From: Mangrovimonas sp. TPBH4
GTDB lineage: Bacteria; Bacteroidota; Bacteroidia; Flavobacteriales; Flavobacteriaceae
DNA: 64,000 nucleotides
Reading direction: 5' to 3'
NCBI RefSeq assembly: GCF_001280505.1
Contig: NZ_LBIO01000062.1
Location: 62,001 to 126,000 of the forward strand
Every line of letters begins with the position of its first letter. Within the stretch, counting starts at the first letter, position 1. A program made the position numbers and the translations under genes. The notes beneath the pieces are model-generated. The model made no database searches. It was not told the DNA's origin and saw only the letters and a program-made list of their open reading frames with translations. Below are positions 25,147 to 33,221 of this stretch, one piece after another.

Positions 25147-25298
25147 AGTATTGTGGTTTTAGGTGTGGCCTCCAATAAGTAGTTATCAAAATGCAATGAT
25201 GAATAAATAATTTATTGTACAGGCCATTTCAAATTTGATAAAAATTATTGTCTTTTGAAAGGAAAGTTGTGTGAATATTCACGAAAACGTTGTAGTAA

Positions 25299-25937
25299 AT
25301 GGTAAGTATTCTTACAAATGAACTCAAATTTCCAGATGTTAGGGAAACCTCTCCAGAAGGGCTTTTGGCCATTGGTGGAGATTTGTCTGTGGAGCGCTTG
25401 CTGTTGGCCTATCGCAGTGGCATTTTTCCGTGGTTCGATGATGATGATCCAATTTTATGGTGGGCGCCAGATCCACGCTTTGTGCTTTTTCCAGAACGCT
25501 TAAAAGTCTCTAAGAGCATGAAGCAGGTACTTCGTAATACAGATTTTGTAGTGACGGTTAATAAGGCATTTTCTAAAGTGATCAGGTCCTGTTCTAAAAT
25601 TAAACGTCATGGGCAGCCTGGCAGCTGGATTACACAGGGCATGATCGATGGCTATTCGGACTTACATGAGTTGGGTTATGCGAAATCTGTAGAGGTGTGG
25701 TTGGACAATGAATTGGTAGGCGGTCTATATGGTGTAGATTTGGGCAATGGCGTGTTTTGTGGGGAAAGTATGTTTTCCAAAGTAAGCAATGCCAGTAAGG
25801 CGGCCTTTATAACTTTTATTCAAAATACAAATTACAGACTTATAGATTGCCAGGTATACACCAATCACCTGGAAACCTTGGGGGCTGAGGACATGCCTAG
25901 AGAGGAGTTTTTAAAGTATTTGAAAATTGGGGATTGA
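25299..25937 (+). CDS. aat: Leucyl/phenylalanyl-tRNA--protein transferase
   Basis: The cytosolic N-end-rule enzyme attaches Leu or Phe from tRNA to N-terminal Arg or Lys of proteins, marking them for ClpAP. The 212-residue length is normal. Visible motifs are GLLAIGGDLSVERLLLAYRSGIFPWF, PILWWAPDPRFVLFPE and GGLYGVDLGNGVFCGESMFSKVSNASKAAF. The ATG at 25299 sits 5' of the conserved FPDVRETSPEGLL. It is convergent with tag (14-base gap), and no terminator is evident between them. Confidence 0.97.
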   Translation: MVSILTNELKFPDVRETSPEGLLAIGGDLSVERLLLAYRSGIFPWFDDDDPILWWAPDPRFVLFPERLKVSKSMKQVLRNTDFVVTVNKAFSKVIRSCSKIKRHGQPGSWITQGMIDGYSDLHELGYAKSVEVWLDNELVGGLYGVDLGNGVFCGESMFSKVSNASKAAFITFIQNTNYRLIDCQVYTNHLETLGAEDMPREEFLKYLKIGD

Positions 25938-25951
25938 TATGTTTTTAAAGT

Positions 25952-26515
25952 TTAAACTTCTGTATATCTAAAACATTTGGTTTCGTGGTCGTTTACCATA
26001 CCGGTGGCCTGCATATGGGCATAGACTACCGTAGAGCCAACAAACTTAAACCCTCTTTTCTTTAAATCTTTACTGATGGTATCGCTCAAAGGGGTTGTGG
26101 CTGGAGCGGTTTTATAGTGTTCTATCTTATTGGTAATGGGTTGTCCATCTACAAAGTCCCAAATATAGTTGCTGAAGCTTCCAAATTCGTCCTGTACTTT
26201 CATAAAGGCCTGGGCATTGGTAACAGTCGCTCTTACTTTTAGTCTATTTCTTATAATACCGGCATCTTGAAGCAGGGCTTCTATTTTGTCGTCAGAGTAC
26301 TCCGCAATGGTTCTATAATCAAAATTATCAAAGGCATTTCTGAAGTTTTCACGCTTTCTAAGGATGGTTATCCAGCTTAATCCGGCCTGAAAGGTCTCCA
26401 ATATCAAAAACTCAAAAAGCTTGGCGTCATCATATACGGGAACGCCCCATTCTTCGTCATGATAGGTCTCATAAAGTGGGTCTCCAAGGCACCATCCACA
26501 TCTGTGTTTTTCCAT
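25952..26515 (-). CDS. tag: DNA-3-methyladenine glycosylase I
   Basis: This 187-residue TagA-type glycosylase removes 3-methyladenine from alkylated DNA. The zinc-binding N-terminus (KHRCGWC, with HxH/C partners in the C-terminal VYAHMQATGMVNDH segment), the substrate pocket YHDEEWGVPVYDDAKLFEFLILETFQAGLSW and the FRNAFDNFDYRTIAEY helix are all present. It is complete and monocistronic, and divergent from the thioredoxin-like gene. Confidence 0.97.
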   Translation of the reverse strand: MEKHRCGWCLGDPLYETYHDEEWGVPVYDDAKLFEFLILETFQAGLSWITILRKRENFRNAFDNFDYRTIAEYSDDKIEALLQDAGIIRNRLKVRATVTNAQAFMKVQDEFGSFSNYIWDFVDGQPITNKIEHYKTAPATTPLSDTISKDLKKRGFKFVGSTVVYAHMQATGMVNDHETKCFRYTEV

Positions 26516-26583
26516 GGTAATTTCTGTTGAAAAATGAAGGGTTTAATGTAACAACGGTTACCTAAAAATAGGCATTTTAGCCT

Positions 26584-26591
26584 TAATTTTG
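26584..26591 (+). promoter_or_regulatory. -7 element for the thioredoxin-family gene
   Basis: TAATTTTG matches TAnnTTTG, 17 bases before the ATG at 26609. Confidence 0.55.
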
Positions 26592-26608
26592 TCAAAAAAT
26601 TTTAGAGT

Positions 26609-27226
26609 ATGGATATATCACAAATTAACAGAGTAGACGAGATTGTCAAAGCGAGCTTGGCACATAGTATGACCTATGAGCAATATCGTGAAAAGGTCAA
26701 GGGCCTTGTAGCCCAACAATCAACCTCGGGACCTGAACAGTCAGAGGAACGTGTTAATTTTACAGTACTCAATGACCGCCGTATGAAGCGGTGGGACAAA
26801 ACTATAAAAGTGGCCCAAGACATTCGGGAAGCCGTGGAGAAATTCCAGACCAAGGTAACTTGGTTGGTGATTACCGAAAGTTGGTGTGGCGATGCTGCCC
26901 ACGTAGTTCCGGCTATTAACAAGGTAGCCGAACTTAATGACAATATTACACTCAAGCTTGTGTTTAGAGATGAACATGAAGCTTTGATGGATGAATTTTT
27001 GACCAATGGAGGACGTTCCATTCCAAAATTGATTATGGTGGAAGATACCACAGGAGAGGTGGTCAGTACCTTCGGGCCAAGGCCAACCAAAGCTACGGAA
27101 ATGGTAGAAGCTTTTAAGACGGAACACGGTGCATTGACTCCTGAATTTAAGGAAGAGCTACAGGTTTGGTACAATACCGATAAGGGACAATCTGTAATTG
27201 GTGATTTGGTACGGTTATTGCTGTAA
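26609..27226 (+). CDS. Thioredoxin-family protein with single active-site cysteine
   Basis: A 205-residue protein without signal peptide. The thioredoxin-like core includes WLVITESWCGDAAHVVPAINKVAEL. The active-site position reads WCGDA, with the second cysteine of CxxC replaced by Asp, so it cannot act as a dithiol reductase. GGRSIPKLIMVE carries the cis-proline loop. The N-terminal 70 residues are helical. Relatives are common in Bacteroidota and of unknown role; a monothiol or binding role is inferred. A 44-codon gene follows. Confidence 0.9.
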   Translation: MDISQINRVDEIVKASLAHSMTYEQYREKVKGLVAQQSTSGPEQSEERVNFTVLNDRRMKRWDKTIKVAQDIREAVEKFQTKVTWLVITESWCGDAAHVVPAINKVAELNDNITLKLVFRDEHEALMDEFLTNGGRSIPKLIMVEDTTGEVVSTFGPRPTKATEMVEAFKTEHGALTPEFKEELQVWYNTDKGQSVIGDLVRLLL

Positions 27227-27289
27227 ATATAATAAGAAGCCAATTTGATATAGAAGTTGGCGCAATAACATAACCGTAATAGATTTTAG

Positions 27290-27424
27290 ATGATGACAAC
27301 AATAGTAATAGCTGCCGCAATGCTCCTAATGTCAGTATTAGGTTTAAGAATTTATAAAACAAGAAAACAATTGGTACCACAAAGAGTACCGGTAAAGCAT
27401 AAAGACAATAATAGTAGGTTTTAA
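27290..27424 (+). CDS. Small single-pass membrane protein (44 aa)
   Basis: This short ATG frame begins MMTTIVIAAAMLLMSVLGLR, one clear membrane segment, followed by a basic, polar tail (IYKTRKQLVPQRVPVKHKDN). It lies 63 bases after the thioredoxin-like gene on the same strand and ends 26 bases before a strong terminator, which supports a translated gene in that transcript. Function unknown; the alternative is a chance frame in the 3' untranslated region. Confidence 0.5.
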   Translation: MMTTIVIAAAMLLMSVLGLRIYKTRKQLVPQRVPVKHKDNNSRF

Positions 27425-27450
27425 TTAGATTGGTTAATATGTGTAAAAAG

Positions 27451-27477
27451 GCCTCGCAGAAATGCGGGGCTTTTTTT
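27451..27477 (+). terminator. Intrinsic terminator after the 44-aa gene
   Basis: GCCTCGCA/TGCGGGGC (one G:U) with a 4-base loop is followed by T7. Confidence 0.88.
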
Positions 27478-27505
27478 GTAATGTTTTGTTCGTGAAGTTG
27501 TCAAT

Positions 27506-28195
27506 TTACTGTTGTAGTTTTTCAATGTTTTCAAAGGTTCCTTCAGGTATATATCCCAAAGTGACCAGTTCATTGAGGTCCTTAAGTGATTTTAAAAAGC
27601 CATTTTGCAAATACACAATACGGTCTGCCAAATGGATGACATTTTCATAATCGTGGTCTGTGATGATAAAGCCTTTGGAAGATTTCAGTCCATTGATGTA
27701 CTCAATAACATAGGTTTTCATAATTGGACTTAGCCCATTAAAGGGTTCATCCAATAACACAAAGTGTGCATTGGAATGTGCCATCAGCAAAATTTCAACA
27801 ATGCGTTTTTCGCCACCGCTTAACTGTTGATTCTGTTTTTTTAGTAGCGGTTGTATGTATTCGTTTTCAAGTACTGTTTCTCTATGTGCTTTCTCTAGAA
27901 ACAAATTGATCAAAGACTTTATAGAAACATTGTTGGGCAAGAAGTTGTCCTGGGGCAGGTAATTGATCAACCGTCTACCGTCTTTAACTGATTTGATAAT
28001 AGTTTGGCCCACACTTACAAACTTAAAATCGGCTTTTTCAATACCAAAAACAATTTTGAGCAAGGTAGATTTACCTGAGCCATTGCGTCCAATCAAACCA
28101 ACCGTCTCCCCTTTTTTGCAGGACATATACACATCGCTTAGGATGACCTTGGTGTCGTAGCTTTTTGAAACACTATCTATATGTAGGTGACTCAT
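27506..28195 (-). CDS. ABC-type ATPase subunit (permease not recognisable)
   Basis: The Met at 28195 (MSHLHIDSVSKSY) gives 229 residues and overlaps the upstream stop by ATGA; the longer frame from 28249 runs into that gene and is rejected. Walker A GRNGSGKST (36-44), signature LSGGE (125-129), Walker B FVLLDEP (145-151) and the switch His181 (ITDHD) are all intact, so it should hydrolyse ATP. The preceding 91-residue membrane protein is the only candidate partner, which is too small for a normal permease unless it oligomerises. The substrate is unknown. Confidence 0.9.
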   Translation of the reverse strand: MSHLHIDSVSKSYDTKVILSDVYMSCKKGETVGLIGRNGSGKSTLLKIVFGIEKADFKFVSVGQTIIKSVKDGRRLINYLPQDNFLPNNVSIKSLINLFLEKAHRETVLENEYIQPLLKKQNQQLSGGEKRIVEILLMAHSNAHFVLLDEPFNGLSPIMKTYVIEYINGLKSSKGFIITDHDYENVIHLADRIVYLQNGFLKSLKDLNELVTLGYIPEGTFENIEKLQQ

Positions 28196-28467
28196 ATTAT
28201 AGACAGTATTATTAGGTTGATCAAGCAAATGCCCATGGTTGATCCCCACAGCGTACCCTTACTCAAACCTAGATTGTAGTAATAATAGTATTGCTGTTTG
28301 TCTTTAAGGTCGTAGAAGAAGAACTGCATTTGTGGAGCCGTAAACAAAAAGCACCAACCAATGGTCGCGGGCTCCCCTCCAAATAAAAGCCCAAGTACAA
28401 TGGCTATGGCATAGGCTATAAAGAAATGGGGTTTTTGAAATAACAAAAGGTTTTTTAGGAGTCTCAA
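28192..28467 (-). CDS. Small membrane protein coupled to the ABC ATPase
   Basis: A 91-residue protein with three hydrophobic segments (about 13-31, 33-50 and 72-90). Between the second and third is a tyrosine run in a polar loop (DLKDKQQYYYYYNLGLSKGT). Its stop overlaps the ATPase start (ATGA), indicating translational coupling. The family is not recognised. Because of this coupling, it may be the membrane partner of the ATPase. Confidence 0.72.
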   Translation of the reverse strand: MRLLKNLLLFQKPHFFIAYAIAIVLGLLFGGEPATIGWCFLFTAPQMQFFFYDLKDKQQYYYYYNLGLSKGTLWGSTMGICLINLIILSII

Positions 28468-28535
28468 GCTATAAGTATAGAGTTAAGTTGGTTGCTGCAA
28501 TTTAAGAGGGTAAAAAGGTTTTGAAAAGTAGGTGT

Positions 28536-29000
28536 TCAATATTTCAATTCCAAATCCAGTTGCCTTCCCTCGGCTTGAGCCTTTTTGTCCTTTTCTGAAC
28601 CGACAGCAATGCCCATAGCCATGCCAATAGGAAGTCCAATACCTAAAAAAGCCATATTTCCGAGGCTGGTACCAAAGACCACCCCAAGTGGAATCCCAAA
28701 AACAGATATTCCAATAGCCATCCATTTCTGTTGGTAATAATTTTTTGGGACTAATTGTAATTCCTTCTCCAATAATGTTACAATCTTTTTCAGGTGCTTT
28801 TTTAGTTGCGTTCGCAAGGTTTTTTCATTGTCGGGTAGTGCGTTTAGGGCTTCAATATAGGGGTTGATGGTATTTACAATAGCTTCTGGAAGGTCTCTTT
28901 TTTGCAGTTCGTTAAGGAGTTTTTCAAATTGAATATAGGCCCTTTCCAGTTTAGGGGTGTCTTTAATGATGGTGCGTGGTTTAAGAGCAGTTAATGTCAT
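28536..29000 (-). CDS. Uncharacterised protein with C-terminal glycine-rich membrane hairpin
   Basis: A 154-residue protein whose first 85 residues are charged helix and whose residues about 93-110 and 115-134 are two membrane segments rich in glycine (ISVFGIPLGVVFGTSLGN, FLGIGLPIGMAMGIAVGS), a pattern like glycine-zipper hairpins. A polar tail follows. It lies 68 bases upstream of the small membrane protein on the same strand. Glycine-zipper hairpins often pack in oligomers. Function unknown. Confidence 0.75.
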   Translation of the reverse strand: MTLTALKPRTIIKDTPKLERAYIQFEKLLNELQKRDLPEAIVNTINPYIEALNALPDNEKTLRTQLKKHLKKIVTLLEKELQLVPKNYYQQKWMAIGISVFGIPLGVVFGTSLGNMAFLGIGLPIGMAMGIAVGSEKDKKAQAEGRQLDLELKY

Positions 29001-29054
29001 TTAAAATGTATTGGTTGTTGGGACTAACCTTGATAATTATAAAAGTACTTGGAT

Positions 29055-29519
29055 TTAAATTCTCTTCAACTGATTTTCGTTTATAAAAAAGTCATCACGC
29101 TCAATGTTGTTTTCAAAGAAGCTTATGAGCTCCGATTCTGATGTGAATTCCTTTTTATGAAGCTTATCATTTACTTCGGAAAAGGTTAGAGTATTGTCCT
29201 GCACTGTAAAGCCATAAAACGTATATATAGTCTTGTCTTTGTATTCAGTTTTAACATTCATGATGGAAACCCCTTTAATGGTCTTTTGATGTCCCTGCAA
29301 TTCCTCTATTTCTTTACCATCTTTAATGGCTAATTTGTAGGTTGTGTCACTGGCTTTTTGAATAGTAATTTTTTCAATATCATTGTTGGAGAAGCCCCAT
29401 TCTCCAAGAAGTTCATGGTTGATGCTTTCATCGTTAGGTAATCCAAATTCAGATTCTATGGCACAGCCCATCAGTAAGAGGAATGCTAGGCATCCTAAAA
29501 TATTTTTAACCGTATTCAT
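29055..29519 (-). CDS. Small lipoprotein
   Basis: This 154-residue protein has the signal MNTVKNILGCLAFLLLMGC with the lipobox LMGC (Cys19), followed by an acidic linker and a beta-rich domain (LGEWGFSNNDIEKITIQK and so on). No family is recognised; the layout resembles small lipocalin-like stress lipoproteins of the group, but this is only a resemblance. It sits in a run of four small minus-strand genes. Confidence 0.75.
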   Translation of the reverse strand: MNTVKNILGCLAFLLLMGCAIESEFGLPNDESINHELLGEWGFSNNDIEKITIQKASDTTYKLAIKDGKEIEELQGHQKTIKGVSIMNVKTEYKDKTIYTFYGFTVQDNTLTFSEVNDKLHKKEFTSESELISFFENNIERDDFFINENQLKRI

Positions 29520-29627
29520 GTGTTCTTTGTTTTGGTTGGTTCGCTATCTAAATTAATAAAAAAAGACTCAAGTCTTTTTGAAAGTTTAGTTTTAAGCCTA
29601 AAAAGCTAAACTGGGGAATCCTTCTTT

Positions 29628-30068
29628 TTAGTTATTTAAATTCATATTTAAGGTTCCAGATTCGTCAATGGCCTGTTTGCCACTTGCCGGTAAAGTGAAT
29701 CTTAAATCAGTCCAAGCTGTTCCCTTTATACCTTTAAGTATAAACCAGTTTTCAGTTTTGGTTATTGTAAAGAGAAAATTGACTAAATTCGGTTCTGTAT
29801 TTGGATAATCTTTACTCAATTGTGACATGCCGTATTGGTCCACTGCTTGGGGTTGATTGGGTTTTAGGCTAAAAGATAGTTTAAGCCATGCAGTCCCTTC
29901 TATCCCCATTTGTTTAATACCGTTTTCAACTTCTTCAATAACAATTGTAAAATTCTCTAATGTTGCTGGTTGTTGTTCCTTAGCAAGTGATTGGAAACTA
30001 TAGAAGAGCGTTAGTAGAGCAAATAATGTTTTTAAAAATTCGGGTTTCAATATTATCTGATTTTTCAT
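29628..30068 (-). CDS. Secreted protein with two internal repeats
   Basis: The ATG at 30068 (MKNQIILKPEFLK) gives 146 residues; the extra three residues upstream need a TTG. A signal peptide covers about residues 1-30. The mature protein consists of two related 43-residue units (39-81 and 97-139). Each contains a GIxGTAWxxLxF core and a QAxDxxG ending: MGIEGTAWLKLSFSL with QAVDQYG, and KGIKGTAWTDLRFTL with QAIDESG. The duplication is clear by eye. No known family recognised. Confidence 0.72.
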   Translation of the reverse strand: MKNQIILKPEFLKTLFALLTLFYSFQSLAKEQQPATLENFTIVIEEVENGIKQMGIEGTAWLKLSFSLKPNQPQAVDQYGMSQLSKDYPNTEPNLVNFLFTITKTENWFILKGIKGTAWTDLRFTLPASGKQAIDESGTLNMNLNN

Positions 30069-30086
30069 TGTTCTCAATACAATTTT

Positions 30087-30362
30087 TTAAAAGAAACTGC
30101 TAATGGTAACCATTGTGCAAATGGCTAATGTCAATAAACTAATTATCATCAGTACATTTTTTTTGTTTTTTATGAAATGCATTATCCCTATAATCAAAAA
30201 TACAATTTGTGCTGCAAGAAATGGCAGTGTCAATAGTTCTCTAAATACGCCAACTAACACAAAATCAATGTTATAAAAATTAATAAGCCAGATAAGACCA
30301 AAGTAGGCTACAATTACAAAATTTATAATTATTAAATTTCTATTCGTAATTAGGTTGTTCAT
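30087..30362 (-). CDS. Small three-span membrane protein
   Basis: A 91-residue protein with three hydrophobic segments (about 10-27, 39-62 and 69-90) and a basic connecting loop (HFIKNKKN). It precedes the repeat protein by 18 bases on the same strand, so they are probably co-transcribed. Unrecognised; a membrane anchor or channel cannot be told apart. Confidence 0.65.
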   Translation of the reverse strand: MNNLITNRNLIIINFVIVAYFGLIWLINFYNIDFVLVGVFRELLTLPFLAAQIVFLIIGIMHFIKNKKNVLMIISLLTLAICTMVTISSFF

Positions 30363-30678
30363 GTTTCTTAAATTAGTAAGGTCTCGGGTGTATATCCACA
30401 GGTTGAATGTGGTTTTGGTGGTTTAAATTACCATAGTTTACTTCCATTAAGAGACCAAGTTAGTAATTATAAAGGTTTTTTCCTACAAATATGTTAGAAG
30501 CAATAAATCATGTAGATATTAGCTACTAGTTTATTTTAAGTGTTTTTTTGTTTCAGATAATTCCATAACCACCGAGCTTAATCTTACATTAAAACATGCC
30601 CTTTTAATGTCATAATCTAAGTTGAAAACCATTTGATTTTTATTTGTAAATGAAATGCCTAATTCAGTTAGCTTATGT
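30363..30678. other. 316-base AT-rich gap
   Basis: No gene or terminator was seen. A minus-strand frame of 33 codons (ATG at 30632, stop at 30531) exists and, with the preceding codons, stays open for about 50 codons, but nothing supports its expression. Confidence 0.6.
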
Positions 30679-31611
30679 TTATCTGTTTATTCTGTTTCTA
30701 GTGAATGTTTTTAATTTCCAATTTTTAATATCTATCGCTAACAATCCATTCCAATACCAATCGGTATCTGGTTGGAAACCGGAATAGATGTATGTCAATT
30801 CCTTATCGGTTGCTAAAGGAATAGGCTTCATGTCCTCAATAGCTAGATATTCAGTAATCAGGGAGTCTCTTATCATTCCGTTTTGTATTAAAAATACACT
30901 GTAGGTGCTCTTTGGGTAACTGCCTGAGGAAACAACTGAGATAGTATCTTTATTGTGAATAAGTGTAGATTCTGAAAAGATAGTGTTATATGTTTTATTA
31001 ATAAGGCTTTTATAGCTCATTTCTGTACTGTCTTTTGTAATGGTTTCAGGCGATTTGTTAAGTAAACCTGTAAGATCCTTATTTGTGGATATGGCAATTA
31101 TAGGGTCATCTTGCGCTTCCTTAATTTCGTAGCTAGCAACATAGTAGGATTCTATGGAGGCATCGTAGAACTTATATTTATTTCTGTAAATGGTGTCAAA
31201 TACATCTTGTTGGGAGTTAACTAATAGTAAGCGGTCTATCCCTGTTGTTGAAAAATGTACATTGATAATACTATCTGGCATTTCATAAATTGTTTCCAAA
31301 TCTCCCTTGTGTACAATTCCAGTAGAAGCCTTATATAGTTGCTCCCATAGTTCATCTGTGTAATTAGAAGTTAAACTTAAAGGGAGATGATAATCCTTAT
31401 GATTTTCAAACTTCGAGATATAATCAACAAGTATCGTGGTGTCTTTAATGCGGTATTTACTTAATGGAACAGCACTGCTTTCTGTTTGGATAGAATTTGT
31501 TTTATCGAATTCTGAGGCTTGTAAGTCACCTTTGTTTGGATTTTGTTTTTTCTGTCCGCAAGAAAATATTATGACTGTTATCGTAATTATAACGTGATTA
31601 AAGTATTTCAT
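30679..31611 (-). CDS. Lipoprotein of unknown function
   Basis: The 310-residue protein begins MKYFNHVIITITVIIFSC, a lipoprotein signal with Cys18, followed by a low-complexity polar linker to about residue 50. The mature domain is mixed alpha and beta (LPLSLTSNYTDELWEQLYKAS to GFQPDTDWYWNGLLAIDIKNWKLKTF). No known family is recognised. It is single, AT-rich and flanked by intergenic gaps, typical of accessory genes. Confidence 0.78.
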   Translation of the reverse strand: MKYFNHVIITITVIIFSCGQKKQNPNKGDLQASEFDKTNSIQTESSAVPLSKYRIKDTTILVDYISKFENHKDYHLPLSLTSNYTDELWEQLYKASTGIVHKGDLETIYEMPDSIINVHFSTTGIDRLLLVNSQQDVFDTIYRNKYKFYDASIESYYVASYEIKEAQDDPIIAISTNKDLTGLLNKSPETITKDSTEMSYKSLINKTYNTIFSESTLIHNKDTISVVSSGSYPKSTYSVFLIQNGMIRDSLITEYLAIEDMKPIPLATDKELTYIYSGFQPDTDWYWNGLLAIDIKNWKLKTFTRNRINR

Positions 31612-31849
31612 TTTAAAGATGGTGGGATTAGTGAGGAAGGGAGGTGTTATAAAAATATGTAAGTGAGGAGTTAGGGTGGATAGCTAATATTCTGTAGTAG
31701 GTCTAGTTTTTTCATTGTGTTGGAGTTGGTTTAAATTAATTTTAATGATGTCATTAATTAAATAGTAGCCTTTCTATTCTATTGGTTCAGCTTCTTTTAC
31801 TTCTCAAAGAATTATTTTGAGGACAAGAGCTAGATTAAAACAAATTCCT

Positions 31850-32596
31850 CTATTTCCCCTTAAAATAAAAGGTAATGGACCCCAATTGGCTATTACTACT
31901 GCCATTGTTAAACTGTGCCGATTTTGCGTATTCCAAAGCATGGTCCAAAAGGCATTGGTTGGTGGAGGTTGAGGATTTATTAATGTAGGCATCGGTGACA
32001 TCACCTGTGTTGTTAACCGTAATATTCACTACAATTTTACCACTATCTTCACACAGGTAACGGGGTGTTTCATTACTTAAAAGTTCACGACCTTTTAGGG
32101 AATAGGTTAGGGTACTTAGAGGATTGTTATTGGCATTTTTCTCGTTGCTGTCGGCCGTTTTCATGGCCAGCATGTCCTTGGCCTTTTTATAACGTTCCAA
32201 TTCGTCTTGGTTTACACTATAGTCGCCAGAGCCGTTGAAGGTATTTGTAGAGGTTACTACATCGTTGGCCTCCATCTCGGCGGCTTCTACTTCCTCCAAT
32301 TGTTGGGTTGTTTTTTCAAAATCGTTCGCGTTCATGGACTTGAAGTTTTTCATCATGTCCTTAAACTCTTGGTCTTCGTTGTACGCTTGGTTAGTAGTTT
32401 TGCCCAAGGCTTCTTCCAAAGCTTCCAGTTCCTTGAGTTCTTCGATTTCCTCCGGGGTGGGCGGTTCCATTTCATAATAACTTTCGGAGATGGTGGCCTG
32501 TTGCTTGGTTATGTGAAAGCTAAAGAGCATCATCACCACAATTCCTGTAATGAGCGTGGTGATTATTAAGGCTTTATGTTTTTCTATTAATTCCAA
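31850..32596 (-). CDS. TonB-like energy transducer
   Basis: A 248-residue protein with one N-terminal membrane segment (residues about 11-28), then a long acidic linker rich in Glu (EEIEELKELEALEEALGK) instead of the usual proline-rich stalk. The C-terminal 80 residues fit the TonB C-terminal domain pattern (GKIVVNITVNNTGDVTDAYI, then CLLDHALEYAKSAQFN). The linker differs from E. coli TonB. It may energise one of the TonB receptors or act in another trans-envelope role. It lies 49 bases downstream of the outer-membrane protein gene on the same strand. Confidence 0.8.
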   Translation of the reverse strand: MELIEKHKALIITTLITGIVVMMLFSFHITKQQATISESYYEMEPPTPEEIEELKELEALEEALGKTTNQAYNEDQEFKDMMKNFKSMNANDFEKTTQQLEEVEAAEMEANDVVTSTNTFNGSGDYSVNQDELERYKKAKDMLAMKTADSNEKNANNNPLSTLTYSLKGRELLSNETPRYLCEDSGKIVVNITVNNTGDVTDAYINKSSTSTNQCLLDHALEYAKSAQFNNGSSNSQLGSITFYFKGK

Positions 32597-32645
32597 ATTT
32601 GCGACTTGAGTGCATAAATATATACGTTAATTTAACTAAAATGGA

Positions 32646-33185
32646 TTAAAAGAGCATAAATTCGATGAAAATGGCTACACTGGAAAGTTTCTCTTCCTGT
32701 CTGTACCCAAAGCGTTTTCTGCTAAAATCCAGTCCAAACAGCCAGGAATTTCTATAATTGGCATCAAAGGTCTGTATGCCTATACCGGCCTTATACATGG
32801 TGCCGTTTTCAAAATGTGCGCCCATGTCGAAGAGTTTTCCATAACCTGCACGAAGGAACAATCGGTCGTCAAAATCCAGTACATTGTAGCGGAAGGTGGC
32901 ATACACCGGCATAAAGTTGAAACTCTGTTTAAAGTAATGGTCGTACTCTACGTTTAGGGCCACACTGGCACGCCTGTCAAACTGATAGCCTAGGGAGTTG
33001 TTGATGAACAGTCCGTTTAGTTGAATTAGGGTGTTGCCGTCGTCTCGGGTTACCACATAGTCTGAATTGGTCCTAAGGGTAGCGGCCAGTGAAAATTTGT
33101 AGAAAATGCCTTTGTTTTTAAGTCCGCCTTGGGCAAAAGTGGATACACTTACAAGGAGACATATGGCAAAAAGGGATGGTTTCAT
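32646..33185 (-). CDS. Small outer-membrane beta-barrel protein
   Basis: A 179-residue protein with a signal peptide ending near FAQ (residue 19), then alternating beta strands and a C-terminal Phe (FIEFMLF). The mature length of about 160 residues would fit an eight-stranded barrel. No family name recognised. It lies 36 bases after truB on the same strand and directly before the TonB-like gene, so the transcript may run on from the truB group. Confidence 0.75.
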   Translation of the reverse strand: MKPSLFAICLLVSVSTFAQGGLKNKGIFYKFSLAATLRTNSDYVVTRDDGNTLIQLNGLFINNSLGYQFDRRASVALNVEYDHYFKQSFNFMPVYATFRYNVLDFDDRLFLRAGYGKLFDMGAHFENGTMYKAGIGIQTFDANYRNSWLFGLDFSRKRFGYRQEEKLSSVAIFIEFMLF

Positions 33186-33221
33186 AGAGGTTGATTATTT
33201 ATGAAAACCCTTACACAAAAA

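Larger units (their letters stand above)
24997..25298. other. 302-base intergenic region with two terminators and a possible minus-strand RNA
   Basis: This gap holds the DUF3127 terminator, then a second hairpin with its T-run on the minus strand although no minus-strand gene lies nearby. A 13-codon ATG frame is visible on minus (MACTINYLFIIAF). A near-consensus -7 sequence (CAAATTTG) lies just before it. Otherwise nothing was seen. Confidence 0.5.

Noticed and set aside
26674-27243. Long minus-strand open frame (189 codons) opposite the thioredoxin-like gene
   Set aside because: It lies entirely opposite a well-supported gene, has no family resemblance and is rich in Ser and Thr as expected for an antisense frame.
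30531-30632. 33-codon minus-strand frame (open upstream for about 50 codons) between two accessory genes
   Set aside because: No start in the longer version and no promoter, terminator or known family; kept only as a note in the gap entry.
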